NCBI GenBank assembly: GCA_016712465.1
Contig: JADJQZ010000001.1
Span: 2,046,001 to 2,110,000, forward strand
DNA: 64,000 nucleotides
Direction of reading: 5' to 3'
From: Candidatus Obscuribacter sp.
GTDB taxonomy: Bacteria > Cyanobacteriota > Vampirovibrionia > Obscuribacterales > Obscuribacteraceae
Both the position numbers and the translations under genes were made by a program. The notes under the pieces are model-generated. The model saw only the letters and a program-made list of their open reading frames with translations, ran no database searches and was not told the DNA's origin. Positions 35,000 to 43,963 of the stretch are shown here, in pieces (position 1 is the stretch's first letter; every line of letters starts with the position of its first letter).

Positions 35000-36651
35000 A
35001 GCCAGCGCATCCGGTTGTAGGGGGTTCTGGAGTAGATGAATTGTACCGTGTCCAGAAGAATTCCGCGTTTGAGGGCATAGGAGCGGCTCACCACCATGCC
35101 CAGGGGGTCTATTACGGAAGAGATGCCGGTGTTGGTGGCAAGAATCAAATATCTCTTGTTTTCCACGGCGCGCAAGGTGGCGCAGGCTAAAAATTGTTTG
35201 CCAAGTGAGGAATTATGGAACCAGCCCAGGTTGGCCAAACAGACAAGCAAGCTGGCACCTTTGCGAACTTCGTCGGAAACCAGCTTGGGATAGACGATTT
35301 CGTTGCAGATGGCTACGCCCACTTTGCCAAACCCGCTGGTCAGTAGTCGGGCTTGTTTGTCCTCGAGAAAGCGTTCTTTGGAAGCCGGAATCTTCTCCCT
35401 CAGATCTTCGGGGATCTTTTGATAGATCAAATTTATAGGTATGGATTCGCCGAAGGGCACCAGTTTTTGCTTTATGTAGGTGGTGCCGGGCAGCCGGAAG
35501 GGGCTCAAGAGTTTGGCGGAGTTGGCATAGCCTTCTTTTAAAGGTTCTACCGCTCCATATATCACTTCTTTTTTCTCGTTGGCGGAAATGGCCCGCAATA
35601 CTTCCTTCAAGCCGTCGGCGCCGGGTTTATCTTGATTGGCCGTGACCACCCCTTCTGGTAGAACGAGAAGAGCGGCTCCCTGTGCGGTACTCAGCTCCTG
35701 ATAGCGGGTTTTGAATTCGGCTTCGCTAATGGTCTTGAAGCGTTCCTCTTCGATAGAGACATTGCCCTGCACGATAGCTATGGGCACAGGCGGCGATTCC
35801 GGCGTCACCCGCATAGCCTTTTCCGGTCTGACGGCTTCCGCCAGGTGGCTGATGCGAAATTGTCCCCAGCCCACGATCAGTGATATGCAGGCCAGGCTGA
35901 GGGCCAGGTCTATGGCCATGCCGGCCTTGGTATTAAATTGATCGGTGCGTGCTCCCATGCCTCTCACCAGGGGGGTGGCTTCTATGACCACGGCAGCCAG
36001 GGCGGCATTGACCATGACCATAAGGAAGTCGACGGCGGCGCTGCCGCCCAGGGCCGCCACCTGGATCAAGGGTAGGTTGCGCGACTGAGTATAGGCGAGC
36101 TGACAGAGCGGTATGCCGAAGAAGAGCGGGGAGGGGCTGACCACCCACATGAGAAAGACCCAGATGGCAGGCACGACTATCAAATAAGGATAGAACGGTC
36201 GCCTGAAGTGAGGCAGAAAGCCGGGTCTGGTCGGCAAGTGATAGACCATGAGGGCGAAGGCGGCGAAGAGCAAGGCCAGGTGGCAGGTCTCCAGGGCCCA
36301 GGCCAGAAAGACCAGTTGGTAGCCGAGGATGTCTGGGATCTGCATCCATCTGAGCGGACTCAAGCCGGTGAAGAAACTGAGGGCGATTGCATAGTAACCG
36401 GCCCCGAAGACGAAGCCGGTAAGCGTGGCTTGAAAGCCGTTCCGGCAGCCGCGAATCAGCACCAAAAGTGGTGCCAGGGCGAACCAGGCCAGGTAATCCT
36501 GGTCGAAACCGGGAGTGGCGAAACCGAGTACTGCCCCCATGGCAAAGGCACAGGGCAATTTGATTGATTGCCTTGCCGATTCAAGCCAGCCCGCTTTCGG
36601 GGTGAGGCTTATAGGGGTGAATTGAATTTCCCGACTGAACATCACCTTCAA
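34996..36651 (-). CDS. lnt: Apolipoprotein N-acyltransferase
   Basis: The 551-residue protein has an N-terminal multi-helix membrane domain (about 30-245) and a C-terminal nitrilase-like domain with the Glu-Lys-Cys triad: Glu in LVLPEGVVTANQ, Lys in YIKQKLVPFGESIP and Cys in VGVAICNEIVYP. The enzyme adds the third acyl chain to the N-terminal cysteine of lipoproteins, which implies an outer membrane. It heads a compact minus-strand operon with the DUF192, crotonase and antiporter genes. Confidence 0.92.
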   Translation of the reverse strand: MKVMFSREIQFTPISLTPKAGWLESARQSIKLPCAFAMGAVLGFATPGFDQDYLAWFALAPLLVLIRGCRNGFQATLTGFVFGAGYYAIALSFFTGLSPLRWMQIPDILGYQLVFLAWALETCHLALLFAAFALMVYHLPTRPGFLPHFRRPFYPYLIVVPAIWVFLMWVVSPSPLFFGIPLCQLAYTQSRNLPLIQVAALGGSAAVDFLMVMVNAALAAVVIEATPLVRGMGARTDQFNTKAGMAIDLALSLACISLIVGWGQFRISHLAEAVRPEKAMRVTPESPPVPIAIVQGNVSIEEERFKTISEAEFKTRYQELSTAQGAALLVLPEGVVTANQDKPGADGLKEVLRAISANEKKEVIYGAVEPLKEGYANSAKLLSPFRLPGTTYIKQKLVPFGESIPINLIYQKIPEDLREKIPASKERFLEDKQARLLTSGFGKVGVAICNEIVYPKLVSDEVRKGASLLVCLANLGWFHNSSLGKQFLACATLRAVENKRYLILATNTGISSVIDPLGMVVSRSYALKRGILLDTVQFIYSRTPYNRMRWL

Positions 36652-36709
36652 ATGTTACACTTAAATGAGCTTTTCATTGCTTTTCCGGGCGTTATATTTC
36701 GGCCTTAAT

Positions 36710-37213
36710 TTGAAACCAGAAGAGAAAACCAGACGCATCCTGGGAATCGACCCGGGCACCGCCACCGTGGGCTTTGGAGTGGTGGAGGTAAGCGGCATCA
36801 ACAAGTTTGCCTATATCGCTTCGGGGGTAATTTCCACTCCCAAGACATTGCCGACCGGGGCGCGCTTGAAAATGATCCGAGAAGATATTCTTTCGATTTA
36901 CGATGAATATCTACCACGGGAAGCTGCCGTGGAAGCGCTTTTCTTCTTCAAGAATGCCAAGACCCTGGTGCCGGTAGCCCAGGCCCGGGGAGTGATTCTG
37001 GAAGCCCTCTCCTGTCGCAATCAAATTCCAGGAGAATATACGCCCATGCAGGTGAAGCTGCAAATTTCCGGTTATGGCAAAGCCGAGAAACACGAGGTGC
37101 AGTGGGCAGTGGCCAGGCTATTGAACTTGAATGAAATAGTAAAGCCCGATGATGCTTCCGACGCGCTCGCTATCGCTGTTTGTCATGCCCGTATGGCTTC
37201 TTTGCCGGTTTAA
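36710..37213 (+). CDS. ruvC: Holliday junction endonuclease RuvC
   Basis: RuvC motifs are all present: the first catalytic Asp in ILGIDPGTATVGFGV, the Glu in EALFFFKNAKTLV, and the C-terminal DDASDALAIAVCHA with its acidic residues. The enzyme cuts Holliday junctions resolved by RuvAB. The open frame extends back to ATG 36665, but that would leave only 13 bp to the divergent lnt start. TTG 36710 gives 167 residues and begins nearer the family's MRILGIDPG, so I prefer it. The start remains uncertain. Confidence 0.88.
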   Translation: MKPEEKTRRILGIDPGTATVGFGVVEVSGINKFAYIASGVISTPKTLPTGARLKMIREDILSIYDEYLPREAAVEALFFFKNAKTLVPVAQARGVILEALSCRNQIPGEYTPMQVKLQISGYGKAEKHEVQWAVARLLNLNEIVKPDDASDALAIAVCHARMASLPV

Positions 37214-37900
37214 TCAGCGGTAGAGTTCGCCTAAGGTACAGAGTGCCACCACCTTTGGGGCGACTATTACCGACAGGGCGGCCAGGGCAGGCAGCATTAT
37301 TCTTCTTAAGAAGGAGCTGCCTTTGCCGGCTGGCGGAAAGCTTTTCACCGGAAGGCTTTTCAAAGGTTCCGCCAGTACCGTCAGGGGCAAGCCGGCCACG
37401 GCCCCCGCCGTCATGATTAGATTGACCAAGCGTCCCAGGGTGTCCAGGTCGAAAGCCTTTGCCTGGGCGAGAAAATCTCCCTCCAGGGGCATGAGCGGAT
37501 CTGAGATGGTCATGAGCAAGAATGCCTGCCAGAGCCGCAAAGGAAAGCAGCTCCGCAGAAAGAGAAAGCAGAGCGCTTGGGTGAGGAAGTAGACGACCAT
37601 CACCACCAGTGCAGTCTGGCTTATGATGCGGCTCAAGTAGCAAGCGGTGATGCCGCAGGCGGTAAAGAGAAAGCAGAAGTGCAGGCAGAGCCAGAGAGGC
37701 GGTACTGGCTTTTCCGCTTTTTCCGGGGGCTTCAGACTGTGAAAGAGATAAACGGCCACGAAGAGCGTATAAAGCAGGGGCGGTAGATAGGAGGGTTCGT
37801 GCAGAGCGCTCAAGAGCGGTACCAGACCTGATGCCGCCAGGTATTGCAGCGGTTTCCATTTGCTCTTTGTATTTGACTCTTCTTCAGGGCTCATTTCCAT
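37214..37900 (-). CDS. Membrane protein of unknown function
   Basis: The 228-residue protein has an acidic/basic N-terminus and five or six hydrophobic helices: YLAASGLVPLLSALHEPS, PPLLYTLFVAVYLFHSL, LWLCLHFCFLFTACGITACYL, ALVVMVVYFLTQALCFLFL and others. It starts 1 bp after the BtuF-like gene stop and is probably co-transcribed with it. I recognise no family motif. It converges on ruvC end to end. Confidence 0.65.
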   Translation of the reverse strand: MEMSPEEESNTKSKWKPLQYLAASGLVPLLSALHEPSYLPPLLYTLFVAVYLFHSLKPPEKAEKPVPPLWLCLHFCFLFTACGITACYLSRIISQTALVVMVVYFLTQALCFLFLRSCFPLRLWQAFLLMTISDPLMPLEGDFLAQAKAFDLDTLGRLVNLIMTAGAVAGLPLTVLAEPLKSLPVKSFPPAGKGSSFLRRIMLPALAALSVIVAPKVVALCTLGELYR

Positions 37901-37901
37901 C

Positions 37902-38846
37902 TCAACTTACCCGGCTGTAATTCAGCCACGACTCCTGGTACCTGGCAGGAAAAGCCTGCGGGTAGAAAATTTCGGCAAGGATCTCCAGGGACTCCATAAG
38001 CCTTGGTCCGGGGCGATTGAAGTACTGGTTGCCGTCGGCAATATAGAGCCTCTCGTTTTTCACTGCTTGCAGGTCATGAAAGCCCGGTATATTGCATAAG
38101 GCAGGCATTTCTTTCAGGGTGCGCTCGTTATCGAAACCGCAGGGAGTGACGATGATTACATCGGGCTCCCGGCTTTGCAGCGAGGCAAAGTCCATCCAGG
38201 GGGAATGCCGACCTGCTTCGCCGAAGAGGTTTATGCCCCCCGCCATTTCCACCAGCTCCGGCATCCAGTTGCCTGCTGCCATCAAAGGCTCTATCCATTC
38301 GATCACTGCTACCTTGAGCGGCGCCCTGCCGCTTTCGCACAGATAGCGCCGCGCTTTCTCTTTTACTTCTGCCAGGCGCTTGCGACTGACTTCAATCAGT
38401 GTTTGTGCTGCCGCTTCTACCTGTAAGCTTGCCCCCACCTTTTCCAGGTCAAGAAAGTAGTCTTCCAGGCAATTAGGCGAAAGGGAGATTATTTCGGGGC
38501 GGCTGTGGATAAGCTCGCAAGCGGCTGCTTGCACATCCTTGAGGCTGACGGCGCAAACCTCGCACTGGGCCTGGGTGAGTACATGGGTCGGTGCCAGTTC
38601 GTCCAGCTTTCTGGCGTCCACCAGGTAGACGCTTAGCGATTTCTCGAGAATTTCTTTCACCCGGGCATCGATTTCTTTGCTGCTGCCGTCCACGTTGAAT
38701 TTCGGTGCGGTGCATACCGGCAGTGATTTTACGGCAGCCGGGTAGTCGCATTCGTGGGAGCGCCCCACCATGTAATCACCGAGTCCGAGGGCATGAATTA
38801 TCTCGGTGGAAGAGGCAATCAGTGATACTAGCCGTGGTGCGGTCAT
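37902..38846 (-). CDS. BtuF-like (cobalamin-type) substrate-binding domain protein without signal peptide
   Basis: The 314-residue protein follows the BtuF/FepB periplasmic-binding fold: LVSLIASSTEIIHALGLGDYMVGRSHECDYP at the N-terminus, then PDVIIVTPCGFDNERTL and YIADGNQYFNRPGPRLMESLEILAE at the C-terminus. It lacks a signal peptide, and no ABC permease or ATPase is nearby. Cytosolic stand-alone members are widespread and often annotated cobalamin-binding. The start overlaps the upstream hydroxy-acid oxidase by 4 bp (ATGA). Ligand unproven. The eut genes elsewhere in the window imply a cobalamin need. Confidence 0.78.
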   Translation of the reverse strand: MTAPRLVSLIASSTEIIHALGLGDYMVGRSHECDYPAAVKSLPVCTAPKFNVDGSSKEIDARVKEILEKSLSVYLVDARKLDELAPTHVLTQAQCEVCAVSLKDVQAAACELIHSRPEIISLSPNCLEDYFLDLEKVGASLQVEAAAQTLIEVSRKRLAEVKEKARRYLCESGRAPLKVAVIEWIEPLMAAGNWMPELVEMAGGINLFGEAGRHSPWMDFASLQSREPDVIIVTPCGFDNERTLKEMPALCNIPGFHDLQAVKNERLYIADGNQYFNRPGPRLMESLEILAEIFYPQAFPARYQESWLNYSRVS

Positions 38847-39961
38847 AGTCTCTCACCCTGCCCGCCGGCGAAGAATGGGCTCTTTACCAGGTCTCTTTCT
38901 ACATCCTTCAAACTGGCAACTCCAGCCAGTTGCATAGAAAGTAAGAGTTCCTCCTGCAGGGTGGAAAGTACCGAACGCACCCCGCTTTCTCCCTGCCAGG
39001 CCAGCCCCCAGAGGACCGGACGACCGACCAGGACAGCTCTGGCACCGAGAGCCAGGGCCTTTAGAATGTCGGTGCCGCGGCGAATGCCGCCGTCCATTAA
39101 GACCGTGGTCTCCGGCACGGCCCGGCAGACTTCCTCCAGCGCTTCTATGCTGGAGATTGCTGTGTCTAATTGCCTGCCGCCGTGATTGGAAACGATGATG
39201 CCGGCTGCTCCGGCGGCTAGCGCCTTGCGGGCGTCGTCGCCCCTGAGTATGCCTTTTACGAGGACCGGAAGCCCGGCCTCTGCCACAATCCATTCCAGCT
39301 CGGCGAAGCTGAGGCTCAAGTCGTAGAGGGAGGCAATGTAGTCGGCCAGGGCATTTTTTCCGGAATTGCCGCTGATGTTTTGCAGGAAAAAACGCTCCAG
39401 GTTGCGGGCGCTCAGATGTGCCGGCAGATGAAAGCCGTTTTTGCAGTCCCTGGGGCGCTTGCCGAGGCGGGGCGAGTCGACTGTCAGGACAATGGCCCGC
39501 ACTCCCGCCTGCCTGGCTCGGGCCAGGAGATCCCTGGTTATTTCCCGGTCTTTATATACGTAGAGTTGGAACCAGAGACGAGCTCTCTTCCCCTCCTGGG
39601 TTTCGGCGGCAGCCACCTCTTCTATCGAGTGGTTGGCCAGGGTGGAGAGGGTCATGATGGTAGAAACTGAAGCGGCCGCCCGGGCCGAAGCCAGTTCTCC
39701 CTCAGGGTGGGCCAGGCAATGAAAAGCCGTGGGCGCTATCAGAATCGGCATGGGCAGTTTCTCGCCCCATAAGTCCACTGCCATATCCACACTGCTCACG
39801 TCCACGAGCATGCGCGGTCTCAGTTTTATAGCGTCAAAATCACTGCAATTTCTTCCTAGAGTGATCTCGTCCTCAGCCCCGCCCTGATAGTAATCGAAGT
39901 AGCTCTGCTCAAGATTCCGGCAAGCCAGGTTTTCCATCTCTTTGATTGTCAGCGTGGTCAT
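38843..39961 (-). CDS. FMN-dependent alpha-hydroxy-acid oxidase/dehydrogenase
   Basis: The 372-residue TIM-barrel protein has the family motifs: LRPRMLVDVSSVDM near the N-terminus, PILIAPTAFHCLAHPEGE, VLVKGILRGDDARKA with the flavin Lys, and the active-site SNHGGRQLD with His and Arg, followed by MDGGIRRGTDILKALALGA. Members oxidise glycolate, lactate or similar acids. The substrate cannot be told. In nonphotosynthetic relatives a lactate or glycolate role is equally likely. It is followed with a 4-bp overlap by the BtuF-like gene. Confidence 0.9.
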   Translation of the reverse strand: MTTLTIKEMENLACRNLEQSYFDYYQGGAEDEITLGRNCSDFDAIKLRPRMLVDVSSVDMAVDLWGEKLPMPILIAPTAFHCLAHPEGELASARAAASVSTIMTLSTLANHSIEEVAAAETQEGKRARLWFQLYVYKDREITRDLLARARQAGVRAIVLTVDSPRLGKRPRDCKNGFHLPAHLSARNLERFFLQNISGNSGKNALADYIASLYDLSLSFAELEWIVAEAGLPVLVKGILRGDDARKALAAGAAGIIVSNHGGRQLDTAISSIEALEEVCRAVPETTVLMDGGIRRGTDILKALALGARAVLVGRPVLWGLAWQGESGVRSVLSTLQEELLLSMQLAGVASLKDVERDLVKSPFFAGGQGERL

Positions 39962-40265
39962 GACCCTTGGTCCTGTGAAAATTGGCGGTTGGGAAACTGA
40001 TCTTAGCTTATCTAAGAGTAGTGGACTAAATTGACCTGCTCGGCAGCTCTGATACTGCCGGTAATGGCAGCCCGGCGCCGGGAAATGTGCCGGTTCATAG
40101 CCCTGTTACCGCCCGAGATATTGTCGGCGCTTCCCTCAAAATAAGGTTAGAGATATTTAGTGGGCGCTTCTTGAAAAGCTTCGATTACCTGGCTCTTGGG
40201 GCTGTCAATAGTAAGGGCAAAATGTTATATTGAGCGTGTCTTAACTTACTTTCCGGGTCTATTTA
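39962..40265. other. Intergenic region with hairpins and a promoter
   Basis: This divergent 304-bp region contains the hairpin CGGCAG/CTGCCG (40041-40060, 8-base loop) and a perfect 12-bp GC palindrome CCCGGCGCCGGG (40071-40082). A promoter for the 40266 gene lies at 40202-40231. I found no cobalamin-riboswitch box or other known RNA consensus. Confidence 0.5.
40202..40231 (+). promoter_or_regulatory. Promoter upstream of 40266 gene
   Basis: CTGTCA (40202-40207) and TATATT (40226-40231) form a plausible sigma-70 pair with an 18-base spacer, about 30 bases before the start of the membrane protein gene. Confidence 0.45.
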
Positions 40266-41267
40266 ATGCTCCCGTACTTTATTGCAGCGTTTGCCGCCTT
40301 TGCCGTTTATGCCGCTTTGCAGGCAGCCGTGATTGCCACTTATGGCTTTGACTTCAACGGTCTGGTAGGCGGCTTGACGGGCAGGCAGGGCCTGGGAATC
40401 TACTGTACCGACCTGGTGGTGGCCTTTCTCAACTGCAGCGGTTGTGCCCTTACGGTCTTATTGGGTGTCAGTTTTACACCGCGCCTCAGGCAGAAGAATA
40501 AAGGCGTCATGGCTGCCGTGCTCTCACTGGCCGTGGCGGTGATGCAACTGGCCTGCCTGACCGTGGTCTTTTCCTATGGTTCCGCCATCGGCTCCCAGAG
40601 TATGCTGCTTTCAGTTGTGTATTACGGCGGACTCTTGACTACCGGTGCGGTCTGTTGCTTCCTTTACGAGCGCCTCAACGCCGTTTTCCTGGCCCAGAAG
40701 CGGGAAGCCCTGGAAAAACTGGCCGAACCATCCCTCTACACCCAGGCTCTGGCCCGTTTGGAGCGCCGTCCTGATGCCCGGCCCTTCGCCTCACTGGAGC
40801 CGGCTGAGGCTGTGACTGCCGGTTTCATACCGGACGGCGGTCGGCCCCATGCAGGCGCCCTCGAGCCGCCTCTTTCCACCCTGGAAGAGGGCGAACCCAT
40901 AACCTTTTTTGATTTTGATCTGATTTTGCTGGAAGATGAGCTATTGCGCATGCGACCCGATCAAAATGCCTATATTTCCGCCATGCGTCTGGGCATTGCC
41001 ATTGAAAAAGACCAGGGCTATGCCAACTGCCGGGCCCGCAACTTCACTTTTAGCCAGCTTATGAAAGATGTGGCTATGCGCCTTTCCGTTACCGGCGGCG
41101 ATAGCGACCAGTGGAGCGATATCGCTTCCGATTTGAGCGCTTACGGTCAAGTTTCCATGGAACAAAGGCGCCTGGTTGTAAGGGAAATGGAATTGCTGCT
41201 TTTGGACCTGGCCTCTACGGTAGGCAAAAAGCGCAACGAAAAGGAACCGAACCTGATCACGGTTTAA
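40266..41267 (+). CDS. Four-helix membrane protein with long cytoplasmic tail
   Basis: The 333-residue protein has four predicted membrane helices in the first 130 residues (YFIAAFAAFAVYAALQAAV, VVAFLNCSGCALTVLLGV, AAVLSLAVAVMQLACLTVVFS, SVVYYGGLLTTGAVCCFLY), then about 200 charged residues with an acidic FFDFDLILLEDELLRMRPDQ segment. No family is recognised. It is transcribed alone from its own promoter and faces the AbiTii-like gene. Confidence 0.65.
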   Translation: MLPYFIAAFAAFAVYAALQAAVIATYGFDFNGLVGGLTGRQGLGIYCTDLVVAFLNCSGCALTVLLGVSFTPRLRQKNKGVMAAVLSLAVAVMQLACLTVVFSYGSAIGSQSMLLSVVYYGGLLTTGAVCCFLYERLNAVFLAQKREALEKLAEPSLYTQALARLERRPDARPFASLEPAEAVTAGFIPDGGRPHAGALEPPLSTLEEGEPITFFDFDLILLEDELLRMRPDQNAYISAMRLGIAIEKDQGYANCRARNFTFSQLMKDVAMRLSVTGGDSDQWSDIASDLSAYGQVSMEQRRLVVREMELLLLDLASTVGKKRNEKEPNLITV

Positions 41268-41309
41268 GAACGGCAACCCATTAAAAGGAAGTTATTGAGG
41301 TGAGCAGCT

Positions 41310-41801
41310 CTAAGGCGCGCTGGTCTCCCCCACCTTGTCAAGGATGGCAATAAACTCATTGCGGAAAGTGGCAATAATCCTGCGCAGTTCCGATTTCTGG
41401 CACTGGCAGATGACGCCGCCGCCGCCTGCACCCATGAAGGCCGTCAACTCCGGCACCTCCACCAGGGACTGATCGCCCGGGTAGGATGCGAATTCCTCCA
41501 GCCAGGATATGGGTGAGCTGAGGAAGATATGATCGCGCTTGGCATAGGGATGCTTGAGCTCGGTTATTTGGCCGTCCGGGGTCATGTAACGCAGCCCCCC
41601 TGCCACGATGCGATACTTGGGCAGACCGTGATCTTCGGTCTGATAATAGGCCACGGCGTTTTCGTAACCCTGCAGCTCACTTGCCAACCAGAGTAACTTC
41701 TCGTCGGCAATCTTGCCCCGTAATTCGGGCAAGGCTTGAGGAAGAGCCTGGTTGAAGGAGATTTGACCTGAAAGAAGTTGATTTTTGAGTTGCTGAAACA
41801 C
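41310..41801 (-). CDS. AbiTii-domain-like protein
   Basis: The N-terminal 70 residues fit the AbiTii pattern (abortive-infection-associated domain): a start helix with spaced Leu (LKNQLLSGQISFNQALPQALPEL), then LWLASELQGYE and LPKYRIV, the last two matching W..ELxGY and LPxYR of the family. The C-terminal part has a Gly-rich loop FMGAGGGGVICQCQKSELRR. AbiTii domains appear at the N-terminus of presumed phage-defence and effector proteins. It is a single gene here, with no obvious toxin or transposase partner. Confidence 0.5.
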   Translation of the reverse strand: MFQQLKNQLLSGQISFNQALPQALPELRGKIADEKLLWLASELQGYENAVAYYQTEDHGLPKYRIVAGGLRYMTPDGQITELKHPYAKRDHIFLSSPISWLEEFASYPGDQSLVEVPELTAFMGAGGGGVICQCQKSELRRIIATFRNEFIAILDKVGETSAP

Positions 41802-42061
41802 TATACCTACCCTGCTGCTCCTGCTGCGGCTCCTGCAAACGCCATGCCGTTAGAAATATTCTCGGGCCTCGGTCCTGATAGTAAATCCCCGGGGGGTAGT
41901 TCTTTTGTTCCACGGCCGCTTCTATTTTAGCGCCGCCTGAAAAACTTTCTTGAAGTGCAAAGATTTTCTTGCATGAGAGAACCGCACGGGAAAAGCCGGG
42001 TTGAAGCTGACATAATCTGGGTTGACGGTTTCAATGAGCACCGTTTGGAGGCAAGATCTGC

Positions 42062-43159
42062 ATGACCACCGCAGATGCAACTCAAAGAGGGGCGGAACAG
42101 GCAAATTCCGCCAGGCAAAATTCCCCTCAGACCGGGTCGGATCCTGGTGCTGTACCTGATTTGATTCAGATTGCAGCACCTGTGGCCCATGAAATGCAGT
42201 TGGTGGAAGAGTGGCTGACCACCAATCTGATTGACGACAGTGCCTTCGTAGGTGAATTGCTTTCTCAACTTTTCCAGGCCGGCGGCAAGCGTATACGCCC
42301 CCTTATTTCGCTGCTCGCCTCTGCTGCTTCTCTCACTGATGAGAAGGTCGACCCACATCACAGCAGAATGTCGCGCCTGCACATTATTCTGGCTGTCCTG
42401 ACCGAACTGATCCACGCCGCCAGTCTGGTGCATGACGATGTCATCGATGCCGCCGACGTCAGACGCGGCCATGCCACCGTCAACCGCCGTTTCAACGACA
42501 AAATGGCAGTCTTGCTCGGCGATCTGCTCTTCGCCCAGGCTTCCATTTGCCTGGCTCGCATCATGAATCCTTCCGTGGTGGGAGTTTACGGTCAGGTGCT
42601 GGGTGATCTTTGCTCCGGCGAGATCAGTCAAATGCGCCAGCAGTTTTCTTTGAAAGTAGATTTCGATGCTTATGTGCAAAAGTCCATCGGCAAGACGGCT
42701 TCCTTAATTGCGGCCGGTGCCCATTGCGGCGCTATTCTCAATGCTCGTTCCAACGAAGTGATACAAGCCTTGCACCAGTACGGCACCAATCTTGGTATTT
42801 GCTTTCAGATCGTTGATGACCTTCTTGATGTGACCGGCTCTGCCGCTAAAACCGGAAAGCCTGTAGGCAGTGACCTGAAGAATGGCTTGTTGACGGCTCC
42901 GTCCCTTTTCATTCTGGCCCGCGGTGACGAACTGTCCGAGCGCTTCGCCGAGTTGGTCAAGACTCGCAAGGTGGAAAACGAAGATGGCTTAAAGGAAGCT
43001 CTGACCATTGTGGAAGAGGGCGGCGGCATCGAAAAGACAAAAGAATTAGCCGGTGCTTATGGTTTGAAAGCCCGGGATGCTCTCAATATACTGCCGCCCA
43101 CACCGGCCCGGCAGTCGCTTTCAGATATTGTCGATTACGTGCTGGTGCGCTCGAGCTAG
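42062..43159 (+). CDS. Polyprenyl diphosphate synthase (long-chain type)
   Basis: The 365-residue protein has both aspartate-rich motifs of trans-prenyltransferases: LVHDDVIDAADVRRG (first DDxxD) and FQIVDDLLDVTG (second), plus GGKRIRP at the substrate site. The chain length is set by residues before the first motif; bulky residues are absent there, which favours a long product such as a quinone side chain. The first 40 residues are polar and probably disordered. It heads a plus-strand set running through the cytochrome c maturation genes. Confidence 0.9.
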   Translation: MTTADATQRGAEQANSARQNSPQTGSDPGAVPDLIQIAAPVAHEMQLVEEWLTTNLIDDSAFVGELLSQLFQAGGKRIRPLISLLASAASLTDEKVDPHHSRMSRLHIILAVLTELIHAASLVHDDVIDAADVRRGHATVNRRFNDKMAVLLGDLLFAQASICLARIMNPSVVGVYGQVLGDLCSGEISQMRQQFSLKVDFDAYVQKSIGKTASLIAAGAHCGAILNARSNEVIQALHQYGTNLGICFQIVDDLLDVTGSAAKTGKPVGSDLKNGLLTAPSLFILARGDELSERFAELVKTRKVENEDGLKEALTIVEEGGGIEKTKELAGAYGLKARDALNILPPTPARQSLSDIVDYVLVRSS

Positions 43160-43201
43160 CAGGTAAATAGAAATTTTCGTTGAACGGGCGTCAATTGCAA
43201 G

Positions 43202-43963
43202 ATGACTTTCAGTAGCCGAACAAATTCATACGCCTCTTACGGTCAGTCTTTTCTGCCGGTTGACCTGAGCTTGAAAGAGCAAGTGGTGCTTGTCTTCGGC
43301 GGCAGTCGAGCGGCCTATCTGGAATTGTTGAAAATACTGGACAGCGGTGCCCGTGTACAGCTTGTGGCCAGAGTGGCCGTCAGTGAAATTCAGGAATTGC
43401 TCTTGACCCATGCCGGTCGCTTGACCATGACGCGTTTGGATCCCCTTGCGTTTATCAGGGACGCCGAGCGTCCTTCACTGGTTCTGATTTTTGGTTTGTC
43501 GGCGGAAGTGGAAGCTTCCCTGGTGGAGCATTACCGAAAGCTTTCCGTACCCTTGTTTGTGCAATACCGACCGGACCTCTCCGATTTTTCCCTGCCCACC
43601 TTTCTCAAACGCGGCTACTTGAAAGTGGCGGTGCATACCGGTGGAGTCCTGCCCTGTTTTGAGCAGATTCTTCTGGACCGTCTGGAAGAGTCTATGCAGT
43701 CGGATTTCGATCGTATGACCATCTTCATCAGTCAGTTGAGAGAAAAGACCGACGAATTACTGGTTGAGCGGGAAGAATGGCGGGCACCACTGATGGCGGC
43801 AATGGAAGCCAGTGAAGACTTCCTCCTGGCCTTGAGCCGCTCTAGTTTTGATGAGGCCCTGCGTATTTTTTCAGAGCGAGCTCGCCTTTTCCTGGCCCAG
43901 AGAAATGGCGACGAGGCTCTTGCCGAATCAGGGAGAGACGGTGATGAAAGCCACGGTGGATGA
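43202..43963 (+). CDS. Siroheme-synthase/precorrin-2 dehydrogenase-like protein, motifs altered
   Basis: The 253-residue protein aligns by eye with the CysG N-terminal domain: FLPVDLSLKEQVVLVFGGSRAAYLELLKIL, then ARVQLVA. It lacks a clean GxGxxA: the loop is FGGSRAA. The active-site segment STGGxSP appears as HTGGVLP. The protein therefore looks like a siroheme-type dehydrogenase or ferrochelatase with altered residues. It lies upstream of ccs1 with a short overlap, in the region where haem and cytochrome genes cluster. Catalytic activity is uncertain. Confidence 0.6.
   Translation: MTFSSRTNSYASYGQSFLPVDLSLKEQVVLVFGGSRAAYLELLKILDSGARVQLVARVAVSEIQELLLTHAGRLTMTRLDPLAFIRDAERPSLVLIFGLSAEVEASLVEHYRKLSVPLFVQYRPDLSDFSLPTFLKRGYLKVAVHTGGVLPCFEQILLDRLEESMQSDFDRMTIFISQLREKTDELLVEREEWRAPLMAAMEASEDFLLALSRSSFDEALRIFSERARLFLAQRNGDEALAESGRDGDESHGG

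Noticed and set aside
37902..40265. Cobalamin riboswitch near the BtuF-like gene
   Set aside because: No B12-box consensus found in the upstream region; only short GC hairpins are present.
41677..41913. 78-codon minus-strand frame upstream of the AbiTii-like gene
   Set aside because: Overlaps the AbiTii-like start and has no domain or ribosome-binding support.
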